Shown here piece by piece: positions 18,030 to 27,295 of a stretch of DNA of 64,000 bases. The position numbers were made by a program, and so were the translations under genes. Each line of letters begins with the position of its first letter. Position 1 is the stretch's first letter. The stretch comes from Methanococcoides sp. (GTDB lineage Archaea > Halobacteriota > Methanosarcinia > Methanosarcinales > Methanosarcinaceae). The notes beneath the pieces were generated by a model. It saw nothing but the letters and a program-made list of their open reading frames with translations. It did not search any database and had not been told where the DNA came from. The stretch is taken from assembly GCA_021108275.1 (NCBI GenBank), contig JAIORD010000043.1, positions 17,999 to 81,998 on the forward strand, in the 5' to 3' direction.

Positions 18030-18806
18030 TTGGTATCAGAGCTCCCTTCCATACAGATGCTCGGTATCCGAACTCCCCTCATTGGGGTGGGTGACAATAT
18101 GGTAGAAGTTCTATGCGAAGCGTTAGAAAAGGATGGGGTATTTCTGGAAGATAGCGATATCCTGGTTCTTGCGGAATCCGCGGTAGCAACTGCAGAAGGC
18201 AGGTTGGTGGAGCTATCAACCGTAGTGCCGGGGAAAATTGCAAAGGAACTTGCGGGTAAGTACTGTCTTGATCCCAGGGAGATGGAGCTCGTTCTTTGTG
18301 AATGCGATGAGATCATTGGAGGTGTGCCGGGAGCTGCTCTTACTTTGACCAACGGGACCTTGTCCCCCAATGCAGGCATTGACGCTTCCAACGCACCGGA
18401 AGGGCATGTTGTGCTTTTGCCCAAGGATGCTCAGAAAAGTGCTGCTTATATAAGGAAGGGCGTTGAAGAGTACTCTTCCTGCCATGTGGGTGTTATCATT
18501 GGTGATAGCCGCACTCAGCCTTTACGTCTGGGGTGTATGGGAGTTGCACTTGGAACTTCCGGTATAGTTCCGGTTGAGGATGCACGAGGCTCACATGACC
18601 TTTTTGGGAAACCTCTGCATATAACACGCAAGGCGGTTGCGGATAATCTGGTATCTGCTGCTCAGCTTTTGATGGGTGAGGCAGATGAATGTATTCCTTG
18701 TGTGCTTGTTCGCGGAGCTCCTGTGGAAATGTGTGAAGGGTCTGAGGAGATGCCACTGTTCACACCGGAAGAGTGCATGTATTACAGCAATATCAAAAGG
18801 ACTTGA
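18030..18806 (+). CDS. CofE-like gamma-glutamyl ligase (F420-0:glutamate ligase paralogue)
   Basis: About 258 residues of the CofE fold, a GTP-dependent enzyme adding glutamate to coenzyme F420-0. Conserved: early GIRTPLIGVGDN, ILVLAESAVATAEGR, NAGIDASNAPEG, and the C-terminal QLLMGEADECIPCVLVRG. The usual DTNGRxxRxG motif instead reads GDSRTQPLRLG, losing the Gly-Arg pair. That suggests a paralogue with altered substrate, perhaps folate given the neighbours; a plain CofE role remains possible. A GTG at 18021 is in frame, but AAGGTG sits right at it and is better placed for the TTG at 18030. Last gene before a terminator. Confidence 0.75.
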   Translation: MVSELPSIQMLGIRTPLIGVGDNMVEVLCEALEKDGVFLEDSDILVLAESAVATAEGRLVELSTVVPGKIAKELAGKYCLDPREMELVLCECDEIIGGVPGAALTLTNGTLSPNAGIDASNAPEGHVVLLPKDAQKSAAYIRKGVEEYSSCHVGVIIGDSRTQPLRLGCMGVALGTSGIVPVEDARGSHDLFGKPLHITRKAVADNLVSAAQLLMGEADECIPCVLVRGAPVEMCEGSEEMPLFTPEECMYYSNIKRT

Positions 18807-18825
18807 AAATTCCTTTTGTCCTTTT
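18795..18825 (+). terminator. Terminator after the CofE-like gene
   Basis: Perfect 8-bp stem AAAAGGAC / GTCCTTTT with a 15-base loop, spanning the stop codon and running into a T-rich tract. It ends the metF-thiC-cofE-like unit. The following 200 bp hold TATA-like boxes (TTATTTATAG near 18934, CTTTATATTTTT near 18991) for the thioredoxin gene and nothing else I can identify. Confidence 0.65.
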
Positions 18826-19023
18826 TAGTTTACCACTCTTCCATTGGCTCTTCTGAGCCTGATCTTTAAAAAATATATCTCTCTTGCAGTTTCCCTGTTA
18901 GCGAGCATCATAATTGATCTCAGATTGGCACTCAAAAGTTATTTATAGAATGCAACCAATGGTTTTGTATAAAGCATGCAATACCGCTTACTTTATATTT
19001 TTCATTTACAAAGGTGATCTTCA

Positions 19024-19293
19024 ATGAGCAATGTAGTAGTAATGGATTTTACAGCAACGTGGTGTGGACCTTGCCAGATACAGAAACCTATCCTTGAACA
19101 GCTCGAGGGTGAACTGGGGGATAAGGTAGAGTTCAAGATGATAGATGTTGACCAGAACAATGCCCTTGCAGGCAAGTATGGGGTCAGTGCAGTACCTACT
19201 CTCATCATTGAGAAAGATGGCGAAATGGTAAAGCGTTATACAGGTGTTACCAGCGCTGACGTTCTTCGTGCAGAGTTGAATACTCTTATTTAA
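19024..19293 (+). CDS. Thioredoxin-like protein (WCGPC)
   Basis: An 89-residue single-domain thiol-disulfide carrier. The active site WCGPCQ is at residues 13-18 and the conserved cis-proline is in SAVPTLI. It is shorter than bacterial thioredoxin, like the small archaeal thioredoxin/glutaredoxin-type proteins. The ribosome site AAAGGTGATC ahead of the ATG is the same sequence and spacing as at folD. No reductase gene lies beside it. Confidence 0.9.
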   Translation: MSNVVVMDFTATWCGPCQIQKPILEQLEGELGDKVEFKMIDVDQNNALAGKYGVSAVPTLIIEKDGEMVKRYTGVTSADVLRAELNTLI

Positions 19294-19402
19294 ACCTTTT
19301 ATTTTATTTCCTTTTCATTCATTCTTCCTCTATTTTTTTTATTGTTTTTTCTTCTGACAACATGTAAATAACTTGAACTCGTCCATTGGCCAGAGGTATC
19401 AT

Positions 19403-20416
19403 TTGAACAGATTTGCAGACATGGGAGTTCTGGCATTCCGCCAGACGAATTCACGAGGAACGTTCAAACCCCATCTTGCCGTGAAATTTCGGGCAGATGA
19501 TGGGAACCTTTGCACCTTTTCAATCGATTCTACTCGTGTCCCTAATAAACAGCCTCAACCGGACGCTTATCTTGTCACTCATGCTCATTCTGACCATAAT
19601 GGCAAGTCTGCAATGCTATCTGACCTCTCGGTTTCCACGGAAAAGACCGCTAAAGCCCTTGAGATCCGTCATGATCGTGAGTTCAAGGGGCGTACGATGG
19701 CATGTGGGGATTCTATCGACATCAATGGTGTGACAGTAAAGACTTATCAGACGGGACATACTGCAGGAGCGGTTGGCTTCTATTGGGTGAACGATGTGGG
19801 TACTCGTATCCTTGTCACCGGGGATGTCAAGGATGCTTCTGCACTGCCAAAATGTGACGTACTGATAACTGAAGCGAACTATGGAGATCATTCTGACCCG
19901 TCCTGTCATTTCGAGGATGATCTCGAAGGGTTTAGAAATGTGATGGGATGTGGTTCCCAGGTTGCTTTCGGTGCTTATGCTTTTGGGAAGGCACAGCGTG
20001 CGGTGGAGCTTTTGCGTGGTATTGGTTATCATGGGACTATCGCAATGGAAGAAAAATCATTGCTTCTGACACGCAGCCTTGTAGATAATGCGGGGGATAT
20101 AGTGGCCATCGGGGAATGCGATGAGGATGAGGTCTGTATCGTCCCGCCTTGGGACCTTAAGAAGTTGCCTCATTCAATGAAAAAATATGTGCTGACTGGA
20201 AGGCTGGACTATAGCTATCCTGCCCTGCAGGTAAGTGACCATCTTGACGCTAATGGGCTTGCTAAAATGGTGGAGGATATAGATCCTGAGCTGACAATTG
20301 TGTATCATCCTTCAGGAGAAAGGCCGGAAAAGTTCGCTTCCTATCTGAATAGTGTCGGCAGGGAAGCTGTGTCCCTTGATCAGGTCAGCAATGTACTGAG
20401 TAATGAGTTTCTTTGA
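19403..20416 (+). CDS. MBL-fold metallo-hydrolase, beta-CASP-like nuclease
   Basis: Metallo-beta-lactamase-fold protein of about 337 residues, predicted to cut RNA or DNA. Motif 2 is HAHSDHNG near residue 63; other metal ligands are in TGHTAGAVG and VTGDVKDA. The AYAFGKAQRAVELL stretch resembles the beta-CASP signature of archaeal 3'-end processing and ligase-associated exonucleases, and YHPSGERP ends the fold. An AGAGGT ribosome site lies 5 bases before the TTG at 19403, so I choose it over the in-frame TTG at 19373 and ATG at 19421. Exact substrate unknown. Confidence 0.8.
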   Translation: MNRFADMGVLAFRQTNSRGTFKPHLAVKFRADDGNLCTFSIDSTRVPNKQPQPDAYLVTHAHSDHNGKSAMLSDLSVSTEKTAKALEIRHDREFKGRTMACGDSIDINGVTVKTYQTGHTAGAVGFYWVNDVGTRILVTGDVKDASALPKCDVLITEANYGDHSDPSCHFEDDLEGFRNVMGCGSQVAFGAYAFGKAQRAVELLRGIGYHGTIAMEEKSLLLTRSLVDNAGDIVAIGECDEDEVCIVPPWDLKKLPHSMKKYVLTGRLDYSYPALQVSDHLDANGLAKMVEDIDPELTIVYHPSGERPEKFASYLNSVGREAVSLDQVSNVLSNEFL

Positions 20417-20502
20417 CCTTGCTCTTGCAGGAATAAACGTTTATATATGTTCTAATGATTATAACAACCAATCTTAATAATTAACTCAGGAGAAGATGCC
20501 AA

Positions 20503-20892
20503 TTGAAAAAGGAAAGCAAAGTGAAGTCGGATGGCACCAAAAAGGTAGTTCAGACTGACGCTCCTGCAGTGTCCAAAAAACCCGCTGCGATCAAAGTAAA
20601 AACTCCGGAAGAGCGCAAGGTAGCACATATACAGGGTATAATCAAGACTGCTGTTGCAGCATTCCTTGGTATGGTAGCCGGTCTTGGTTCATTCCTACAA
20701 TTCGGTGCAGGTACCGAAACCAAATGGTATGCAGTGCTGGTCATTGTCGGTGTGTTGGCATATTATGCGCAGCGTTTGATCTATCCCGCTATCAAGATAA
20801 ATACGAAAGAGTTCGGACCAAAAGATTGGTTCTATGTAGAATTCATCGTTATCGACTTCTGCCTTGTGACATGGGTATTGCTGTTGAATTGA
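20503..20892 (+). CDS. EMC6-like archaeal membrane protein
   Basis: A 129-residue protein with a basic, Lys/Ala-rich N-terminal 45 residues and three hydrophobic segments (about 50-70, 77-92, 107-128). It fits the archaeal EMC6-like family, relatives of a subunit of the eukaryotic ER membrane protein complex used in membrane-protein insertion. Start is a TTG preceded by AGGAGA 9 bases upstream; a nearer ATG at 20495 is out of frame. It sits directly before the RLI gene. Role here is inferred from family only. Confidence 0.72.
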   Translation: MKKESKVKSDGTKKVVQTDAPAVSKKPAAIKVKTPEERKVAHIQGIIKTAVAAFLGMVAGLGSFLQFGAGTETKWYAVLVIVGVLAYYAQRLIYPAIKINTKEFGPKDWFYVEFIVIDFCLVTWVLLLN

Positions 20893-20967
20893 CAGTATTC
20901 ATGCTACTCTTTTTTTCGTTTGCGTACAGTTTATTAAATATCCCATTAACAACTTCAGTGATCCATC

Positions 20968-22737
20968 ATGCGAATTGCAATATTGAATAAGGATAAGTGT
21001 CAGCCAAGGCGATGTAGTCACGAATGTGAGAAATATTGCCCTAGGGTCAGGACAGGATACGAAACGATCGTGTTTGGAGATGATGGTAAAGCCATTATAT
21101 CTGAGGAATTATGTGTCGGCTGTGGTATCTGTGTCAACAAATGTCCTTTTAGCTGTATTATGATAATCGGTCTGCCTGAGGCTCTTGATAAGCCAACCCA
21201 CAGGTATGGCCAGAACGGTTTTGCCCTTTATGGATTACCAACACCTCAGGTAGGTAAGGTAACCGGTATTCTTGGTCCGAACGGTATTGGTAAGAGTACT
21301 TCGGTACAGATACTCTCAGGTGCTCTTGTTCCTAACTTCGGGGAAGAGACCGGTGACTGGGACACAGTATTGGAACACTATGCCGGTACCGGGATGTATG
21401 ATTATTTCAAGAATGTTGTCGATGGCAAGATCAAAGTATCCCAGAAACCGCAGTATGTGGATATGATCCCTAATGCCTTCAAAGGCAAGACCCGTGATCT
21501 TCTTGAAGGTACCGACGAGCGCGGTGTAATGGATGAACTTGTGGAGAAACTTGACCTAAGTCACATAATCAACCGAAATATCGGTGAGCTCAGTGGCGGA
21601 GAATTGCAGAGGGTAGCCATTGCTGCATGTGCTGCAAGGGATGCCGACTTTTACTTCTTTGATGAGATCAGTCCATATCTGGATATCTACCAGCGCATCA
21701 ATTCCTCAAAGCTTATACAGGAGCTCGCAAAGGACAAGGCCGTTCTTGTAGTTGAGCATGACCTTGCAATTCTGGACATGCTCTCTGATGTCGTTCAGGT
21801 GGCATACGGTATGCCAAGCGGGTATGGTGTGATCACACATCCAAAGGGTGTCAGGATCGCTATCAACCAATATCTCAAGGGTTATCTTCCTGAAGAGAAC
21901 GTACGTGTCAGGCCGGATGCCATTACCTTTGAAGTGCATCCTCCACGCGTTGCAACTGACATTGCCACTCTTCTGGATTACAATGCTTTCTCCAAAAAGT
22001 ACGGTGACGGTTTCTCACTTAAGTCCGATAGCGGTTCTTTAAAAGAAGGTGAAGTGATCGGAATTGTCGGCCCTAATGGTATTGGTAAGTCCACTTTTGT
22101 AAAGATACTTGCAGGAGAGGTCAAACCTGATGAGGGTGAGCTGGAATCTGAAGTATCCATCTCCTATAAACCTCAGTACATCAAAGTGGATTCGTTCATG
22201 CAGGTGCGACAGTTCTTAAGGAGCATCACCCGCAGGTTCGATACCAGCTATTATGAAGCTGAGATCATCAAGCCACTTCAGCTTGAGTCCCTCTTTGATA
22301 AAATGCTGAACGATCTGAGTGGCGGTGAGTTGCAGAGGGTTGCTATCGCAGCTTGTCTTTCAAAGGATGCTGATCTTTATATTCTCGATGAACCAAGTGC
22401 GCATCTTGATGTGGAGCAGCGTTCCCTCGCAACTAAGGCGATAAAGAGATTTGCAGAGAATAACGGTAAGACCGCAATGGTCGTAGACCATGACATCTAT
22501 ATGATCGATATGCTCAGTGAACGCCTGATAGTCTTCGAAGGTGAACCGGCAGTCTTTGGTATAGCACATCCTCCCTCTTCAATGCAGAAAGGAATGAACA
22601 AATTCCTTTCAGACCTTGGTATAACTTTCAGAAGGGATGAAGAGACCATAAGACCACGGGTCAATAAAAAAGATTCACGTCTTGACAGAGAACAGAAAGC
22701 AAAAGGCGAATATTATTACTACAAGGTGGATGAGTGA
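20968..22737 (+). CDS. Ribosome recycling ATPase RLI/ABCE1
   Basis: Twin ABC ATPase that splits ribosomes after termination. It has 589 residues: two N-terminal [4Fe-4S] clusters (CQPRRCSHECEKYC and CVGCGICVNKCPF within the first 65), first ABC domain with Walker A GPNGIGKST near residue 107 and signature LSGGELQR, second ABC with GPNGIGKST near 370 and LSGGELQR. The hinge and C-terminal region are intact. Length and motifs are canonical. Confidence 0.97.
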   Translation: MRIAILNKDKCQPRRCSHECEKYCPRVRTGYETIVFGDDGKAIISEELCVGCGICVNKCPFSCIMIIGLPEALDKPTHRYGQNGFALYGLPTPQVGKVTGILGPNGIGKSTSVQILSGALVPNFGEETGDWDTVLEHYAGTGMYDYFKNVVDGKIKVSQKPQYVDMIPNAFKGKTRDLLEGTDERGVMDELVEKLDLSHIINRNIGELSGGELQRVAIAACAARDADFYFFDEISPYLDIYQRINSSKLIQELAKDKAVLVVEHDLAILDMLSDVVQVAYGMPSGYGVITHPKGVRIAINQYLKGYLPEENVRVRPDAITFEVHPPRVATDIATLLDYNAFSKKYGDGFSLKSDSGSLKEGEVIGIVGPNGIGKSTFVKILAGEVKPDEGELESEVSISYKPQYIKVDSFMQVRQFLRSITRRFDTSYYEAEIIKPLQLESLFDKMLNDLSGGELQRVAIAACLSKDADLYILDEPSAHLDVEQRSLATKAIKRFAENNGKTAMVVDHDIYMIDMLSERLIVFEGEPAVFGIAHPPSSMQKGMNKFLSDLGITFRRDEETIRPRVNKKDSRLDREQKAKGEYYYYKVDE

Positions 22738-22777
22738 ATATCTCATTCTTTTTATTTCCTTTATTTAATTTGATCTT

Positions 22778-23137
22778 TTAATTTGATATTTTTTTCCTCG
22801 AAAGGTACCATGTAAGGAATTCGGTATAGAGTATTATGCCGATGATAGTGGACCACGCGAACAATAGCAGATGGTAATTGTTAATCGGCACGACCCCTCC
22901 TGCAAGACGTACATGCTCGTGGGTCAAAAACCCAATGGCTGCGTCAGGAATGACCAGCATGATCACCAGTGGAATTCCAAGAAGTACGACACCCGCTATC
23001 AAAGAAGAGTAGTTAACGAGCAGGTACAGTACAATGGCGGAAAGAAGCCCGAATATTATGACTGCCAATGCTATTCCAATGATGTCCGTTCAAACCCTCT
23101 CCTTTCTTCTTTGGATCTCATTCATAAATGGCTTCAT
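22778..23137 (-). pseudogene. Small membrane protein gene interrupted by an in-frame TGA
   Basis: Reading from an ATG at 23137, which overlaps the upstream stop as ATGA, gives 15 residues (MKPFMNEIQRRKERV), then TGA at 23092-23090, then a continuous frame of about 104 codons (TDIIGIALAVIIFG...) to 22778 with three hydrophobic segments. The basic N-terminus followed by a membrane helix looks like one original protein. Translation of the remaining 96 residues could restart at a TTG at 23068, though no good ribosome site precedes it. Either a nonsense mutation has broken the gene or a shorter form is made. I do not recognise the family. Confidence 0.6.
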
Positions 23138-24939
23138 TGTATCCTTTTCCTTTGATTTGATTGTTTTCTGCTAATATATAAATATGCAATAAATGGTATG
23201 GTGGAAAGCACACCCAGAATTGTGATGAATGAGGATAGCAGGAATAATATTCTTCCTTTCATTGTAAGTGGTTGGTAATTAACTTCCTCATCTTTGCTAT
23301 CATCATCGATCGATCCAGTTGAATATGCATATAATCTGATCGTGTTTGATTCAAACGTTCCCTGCGTACCACTTTCATCGTCAAATGTTACTTTTGTGGA
23401 AGGTAGTTCATAGATCGCTTCTTCCTTTGCAACTATTGTATAGACGATCCGTTCTTCTTCACCTACGCCAATATACCCTACCCAGCTTTTATGTCCGCTG
23501 ACAAATTCAAATCCTTTCGGGATGTTCTCTGTGTAGGACACGGTCGCATCCCTGGTGCCGATGTTACGTATGTTTATGGTGACATCTACTTCTTCACCTG
23601 TATGGATATCAGTTAAACTAACTGCCTTTTCAACTTCCAGCAGTGTACCACTAGTGACGATCGTGCTACTCTCTCCTGAATCCACGCTATATGTCTCTCC
23701 CTGTGAATACCAGTTTGCAACGGCTGGCATCATCTCAAAGGTACCGGCAGCAGTGGGGATGGCACTGTATGTTATCGTTTTTGACTTTTCAGGATCGATA
23801 AATAAATTCCATTGGGTAGAAGCTATGTCCACAGGCATGAATGAAGGAGGTATCGGATCATTCACAGTTACTTCATGTCCAATGCTGGCATTGTTGTGTA
23901 TAACTAGGGTGAAAATTATCTCCGGATCATCTATTCCTTCTTGTAGCTGGCTGGCATCATATGATCTTGAGATCGCTATATATGGGTCGACAAAGGTAAC
24001 TGCGCTTGCTGATGCCTGGTAGCTGTTCCCTTTGTAATCATATCCTTCAACGATAACACTTATTTCGATATCTTCTCCGATGGGTGTTTCCGGAAGCTTG
24101 AGGGTGACCGGGATGATCTGTCTATCTGAAGTGTCCAGTATTGGTACCTCAAAGCTGTCAGAGTCGACCTGTGCATTAATTGCGGAAGGTGTGATCGTAA
24201 TTCCTCTGGCAGGTATGGTTCCCTCATTTTTTATAAGAATGTTAAAGACAGGTTCTTCATTTGGAAAGTATCTATCCTCAATGTCCTGTATCTCAAGGGC
24301 AAGTACCGGTTTGCCAGGCTGGTAAGGTAGTATTGTGATCGTCTGTTCTATTTTATCAATGTAGGTTAGACGAATGAGTACTTCATCGAAGTAGCGATGA
24401 TGATCGCCTGTAATGTACTCGTCACTGAGGGTCCGTCCATCCTTTGAGATCTCTATGGATGCAGAATCATCGTTAATTCCAATGGCTCCAATGTTGATGC
24501 CATTCAGGTCATAACTTTCTCCAACCCCGAGAACAATGGTATCTCCGGGTATCCATACAAGCTCGTATTCATGGATGTACATCTCAAGGGATATTCCGGT
24601 CTCATCAATTGCGAGTGTTCTGACCTTGAGATCTTTGTCATAGAGGAACTCATTGTTCAATTCTGCATCTGCAAAGAAAGCTTCTTTGAATTCTCCGTCA
24701 ACGTATAGGAGGACGTTCGCTGAATACCCGTAGTCTCCTGATCGTATCTCCTGCAGTTTTACAGTGTACTTTTCAGCAGACGCTTTATCATTATCTGAGA
24801 GTTCAAATACTCCCTGATGGACCCAGATCTCTTCATACTGGAACTCGAAGGCAGAAGCTGTCGTACACATTAAAATAAGGACTATAATGCCTGCGAGGAC
24901 AGCGCGGTTCAAATGCATCAGGCTTTTTATGTACTTCAT
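23134..24939 (-). CDS. Secreted, membrane-anchored surface protein with CARDB/DUF11-like repeats
   Basis: About 601 residues: N-terminal signal peptide (hydrophobic stretch AVLAGIIVLILMCTTASA), a long extracellular beta-rich region with S-layer-associated COG1361-like repeats (VFNILIKNEGTIPARGI; FTLVIHNNASIGHEV; VTINIRNIGTRDATV), and a C-terminal transmembrane helix (about 575-595) followed by a basic tail (SRKQSNQRKRIQ). Such repeats are typical of methanogen envelope proteins. ATG codons at 24939 and 24918 are both possible; a TATA-like TATATTTAAA about 10-20 bp upstream of 24939 would fit a leaderless start at 24918. It is coupled (ATGA) to the interrupted gene downstream. Confidence 0.75.
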   Translation of the reverse strand: MKYIKSLMHLNRAVLAGIIVLILMCTTASAFEFQYEEIWVHQGVFELSDNDKASAEKYTVKLQEIRSGDYGYSANVLLYVDGEFKEAFFADAELNNEFLYDKDLKVRTLAIDETGISLEMYIHEYELVWIPGDTIVLGVGESYDLNGINIGAIGINDDSASIEISKDGRTLSDEYITGDHHRYFDEVLIRLTYIDKIEQTITILPYQPGKPVLALEIQDIEDRYFPNEEPVFNILIKNEGTIPARGITITPSAINAQVDSDSFEVPILDTSDRQIIPVTLKLPETPIGEDIEISVIVEGYDYKGNSYQASASAVTFVDPYIAISRSYDASQLQEGIDDPEIIFTLVIHNNASIGHEVTVNDPIPPSFMPVDIASTQWNLFIDPEKSKTITYSAIPTAAGTFEMMPAVANWYSQGETYSVDSGESSTIVTSGTLLEVEKAVSLTDIHTGEEVDVTINIRNIGTRDATVSYTENIPKGFEFVSGHKSWVGYIGVGEEERIVYTIVAKEEAIYELPSTKVTFDDESGTQGTFESNTIRLYAYSTGSIDDDSKDEEVNYQPLTMKGRILFLLSSFITILGVLSTIPFIAYLYISRKQSNQRKRIQ

Positions 24940-25038
24940 ACCGTTTAAATATACCGTTTTTATTCCTATATTTTTATACTGGTTTGCCTGTTTTATCATT
25001 CAATAACATTTAATTACAGAACATTCATTACGTAAACT

Positions 25039-25860
25039 ATGCTAACAAAAAGGATAATTCCTTGTCTCGATGTTACTCTTGATGCGTCAGGTGGGACTGT
25101 GGTCAAGGGCGTTGAATTCGTTGACCTGAAAAAAGCAGGTGACCCTGTGGACCTTGCAAAGCGCTATAATGAGCAGGGTGCGGATGAGCTTGTTTTCCTT
25201 GATATCACCGCTTCTCACGAAGGCCGTTCCACAATGATAGATGTCATCGAGCGGACCGCCGATGAGGTATTTATTCCTCTGACGGTCGGAGGTGGCATAA
25301 ATTCTGTCGAGGATGTCAGGCAGATCCTCCGGGCAGGTGCTGATAAGGTATCTGTTAATACAGCAGCAGTGAAGAACCCGGAATTAATTCGCGAGGCTTC
25401 TACTATCTTCGGTTCACAATGTATTGTAACAGCTATCGATTGCAGGCGTAACCTCGATGTCGAGAACAATCAGGACAAGACCATACTTGAGCTTGAGGAT
25501 GGTACTCTTGCATGGTATGAAGTTGTTATCTATGGTGGCAGAGAACCTACCGGACTGGATACTGTCCAGTGGGCGAAGAAGGTGGAAGAGCTTGGTTCAG
25601 GTGAGATCCTTCTTACAAGCATGAACCGTGACGGGACTTATGATGGTTTTGATATCCCTATTACAAAGAAGCTCTCTGAAGAGCTTGATATTCCAATAAT
25701 AGCCTCTGGTGGCGTTGGTAATCCTGAGCACATGTACAAGGGATTCGTTGATGGTAAGGCCGATGCAGGACTTGCTGCAAGCATCTTCCACTTCGGGGAA
25801 TATACTGTGCGGGATGTAAAGGAAGCCCTCAGGGTAAAGGGCATACCGGTACGCCTTTAA
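25039..25860 (+). CDS. hisF: Imidazole glycerol phosphate synthase, cyclase subunit
   Basis: Histidine biosynthesis: closes the imidazole ring with ammonia from HisH. A TIM barrel of 273 residues with the first catalytic Asp in PCLDVTLD, the second in TAIDCRRN, phosphate-binding [10 protein letters not shown] and IIASGGVGN. Compared with bacterial HisF it is slightly long because of an insertion around residues 138-150. It diverges from the surface-protein gene at 24939 and is followed after 22 bp by a MazG-like gene. Confidence 0.95.
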   Translation: MLTKRIIPCLDVTLDASGGTVVKGVEFVDLKKAGDPVDLAKRYNEQGADELVFLDITASHEGRSTMIDVIERTADEVFIPLTVGGGINSVEDVRQILRAGADKVSVNTAAVKNPELIREASTIFGSQCIVTAIDCRRNLDVENNQDKTILELEDGTLAWYEVVIYGGREPTGLDTVQWAKKVEELGSGEILLTSMNRDGTYDGFDIPITKKLSEELDIPIIASGGVGNPEHMYKGFVDGKADAGLAASIFHFGEYTVRDVKEALRVKGIPVRL

Positions 25861-25882
25861 TTTGATCTCAGGGGAAGATATC

Positions 25883-26170
25883 ATGGAAATATCCGAATTC
25901 CAGAAGTTCATGTATGACCTTTATGCCCATAACGACAAACGCAGAGGTGGACCTGCCACGATGCTCTGGCTTGTCGAAGAGGTCGGAGAGCTCGCAGAGG
26001 CTATTCGCAGGAATGATATGGAGAATCTAAGGGAAGAGCTTGCTGACTGTTTTGCTTGGGTTGGGGCAGTGGCAAATCTCTATGATATTGATCTTGAAAA
26101 AGCATTTCTGGAAAAATATCCTCTTGTATGCCCGACCTGCAGGAAGAATCCGTGTATCTGTACTGATTGA
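25883..26170 (+). CDS. MazG-like nucleotide pyrophosphohydrolase
   Basis: A 95-residue all-alpha NTP pyrophosphohydrolase. The metal-binding pattern is EEVGELAEAIRR (residues 28-39) and EELADCFAW (about 47-55). The tail CPTCRKNPCIC looks like a small zinc-binding knuckle. Its place after hisF could point to a HisE-like role, but a dedicated hisE is present at 54014, so house-cleaning of nucleotides is more likely. The ATG at 25883 follows an AGGGGA ribosome site. A terminator hairpin follows. Confidence 0.85.
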   Translation: MEISEFQKFMYDLYAHNDKRRGGPATMLWLVEEVGELAEAIRRNDMENLREELADCFAWVGAVANLYDIDLEKAFLEKYPLVCPTCRKNPCICTD

Positions 26171-26176
26171 TATTTG

Positions 26177-26192
26177 AGACCTTTTTAGGTCT
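26177..26192 (+). terminator. Terminator after hisF-mazG
   Basis: Perfect 6-bp stem AGACCT / AGGTCT with a TTTT loop, followed by a T-rich tract. The remaining 150 bp to the next gene hold TATA-like GTTATTTATTCT near 26303 and no other visible feature. Confidence 0.65.
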
Positions 26193-26344
26193 GCCTTATT
26201 TTCTTATTTATTTTTGCCCATTTCTTTCATCTTTTTTAGATCAAAGTTCCCTTTTCTCCTACATTACAAACAAAAATATGATCTGTAACATTAATGCAGG
26301 AAGTTATTTATTCTATCTTTCTTCTCTATCATTGGTGAAAATTT

Positions 26345-27295
26345 ATGAACAAATCCCAAAAAATAGTGGGATTTACATTACTATTACTTGTTATGTTCGC
26401 ATCAGTGATGTCCGCTGGCTGTCTTCGGGACTTTGAAGATAATAGCCAGCTTGAGATCTCAAACGTGGATATCTCTTCAGAAAAAATAAGAAGTAGCTAT
26501 GTAGATCTCAATATTACGACCGAAATTAAGAGTAATTTCGCAGATAGTAACAATGTATCCCTTCTTCTGAAGGTGTATGATAAGGAAACTGGTTTTCTTG
26601 ATATGCAGCGAGATGTTTTCATAGGATTTGTGGAAAACGGTGAAACGGTATTCATCCCCATGGAGATCTCACTTTTGAAAGAAGGTGGCTATCGAATGGA
26701 GATACAGCTTCTTGAAGACGATCAGAAAAAAAGGTCTCGCCAGTTGGAGATCTCAAATCTGGATTCTTTAACTCCTGATGTAGCTGATATTGGGATCGAG
26801 ATCGGAGATGTTGACTTTATCGTAAAGGGTGTTGTCGATAACAAGGTCGAGTTACAGGCGGACATCTATCTTTCAAATGAAGGAAGAGCTCTGAGTGATG
26901 ATTACAGAGTACTCATCAAGGCACGGGAAAGGGATGCCAGCCTGCTTGGAGATAAGGCCTGGACCACTACAGGTTCTATCCTTCCTGAAACAACAAAGAT
27001 CGTTTCAGTGGGTATTACAGTTCCCAATAATTACAATTACATTGTTGATGTGATCATCTGGGACAATGATACTATTATCAAGCGTGGTGAGAGTGAAATC
27101 CAGCTAAGTCCTGAAACCGTTCTTGACAAGGATACCGTCGTTCAGAAAAGGGTGATCGATGCAGGGGACTTTGAGGAACGTTTCGTAGATGAAGTTTATG
27201 AGGACTATCCCGAATCGGAAACTCCCGGTTTTACCATATTGTTCGCGCTTGCTTCGATATTAAGTGTTGTATTCATACATAGGAGGAGATCATAA
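26345..27295 (+). CDS. Surface lipoprotein with lipobox and PGF-CTERM sorting signal
   Basis: A 316-residue exported protein. The N-terminus has a signal peptide ending in a lipobox (MSAGC, Cys at about residue 27). The middle is beta-rich with two related halves, without a known enzyme motif. The C-terminus reads ETPGFTILFALAS followed by a hydrophobic run and RRRS, an exact PGF-CTERM pattern recognised by archaeosortase A, which removes the tail and links the protein to a membrane lipid. Two anchoring signals on one protein is unusual. The stop overlaps the start of the next gene (TAATG), so the two are coupled. Confidence 0.78.
   Translation: MNKSQKIVGFTLLLLVMFASVMSAGCLRDFEDNSQLEISNVDISSEKIRSSYVDLNITTEIKSNFADSNNVSLLLKVYDKETGFLDMQRDVFIGFVENGETVFIPMEISLLKEGGYRMEIQLLEDDQKKRSRQLEISNLDSLTPDVADIGIEIGDVDFIVKGVVDNKVELQADIYLSNEGRALSDDYRVLIKARERDASLLGDKAWTTTGSILPETTKIVSVGITVPNNYNYIVDVIIWDNDTIIKRGESEIQLSPETVLDKDTVVQKRVIDAGDFEERFVDEVYEDYPESETPGFTILFALASILSVVFIHRRRS

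Noticed and set aside
19373..19402. Longer start for the MBL-fold gene
   Set aside because: The TTG at 19373 has no ribosome site, while AGAGGT is correctly placed for the TTG at 19403.
23090..23092. TGA as a recoded selenocysteine or pyrrolysine codon
   Set aside because: Pyrrolysine uses TAG, and selenocysteine is not known in this order; the residue context has no redox motif and no hairpin like a SECIS was visible.
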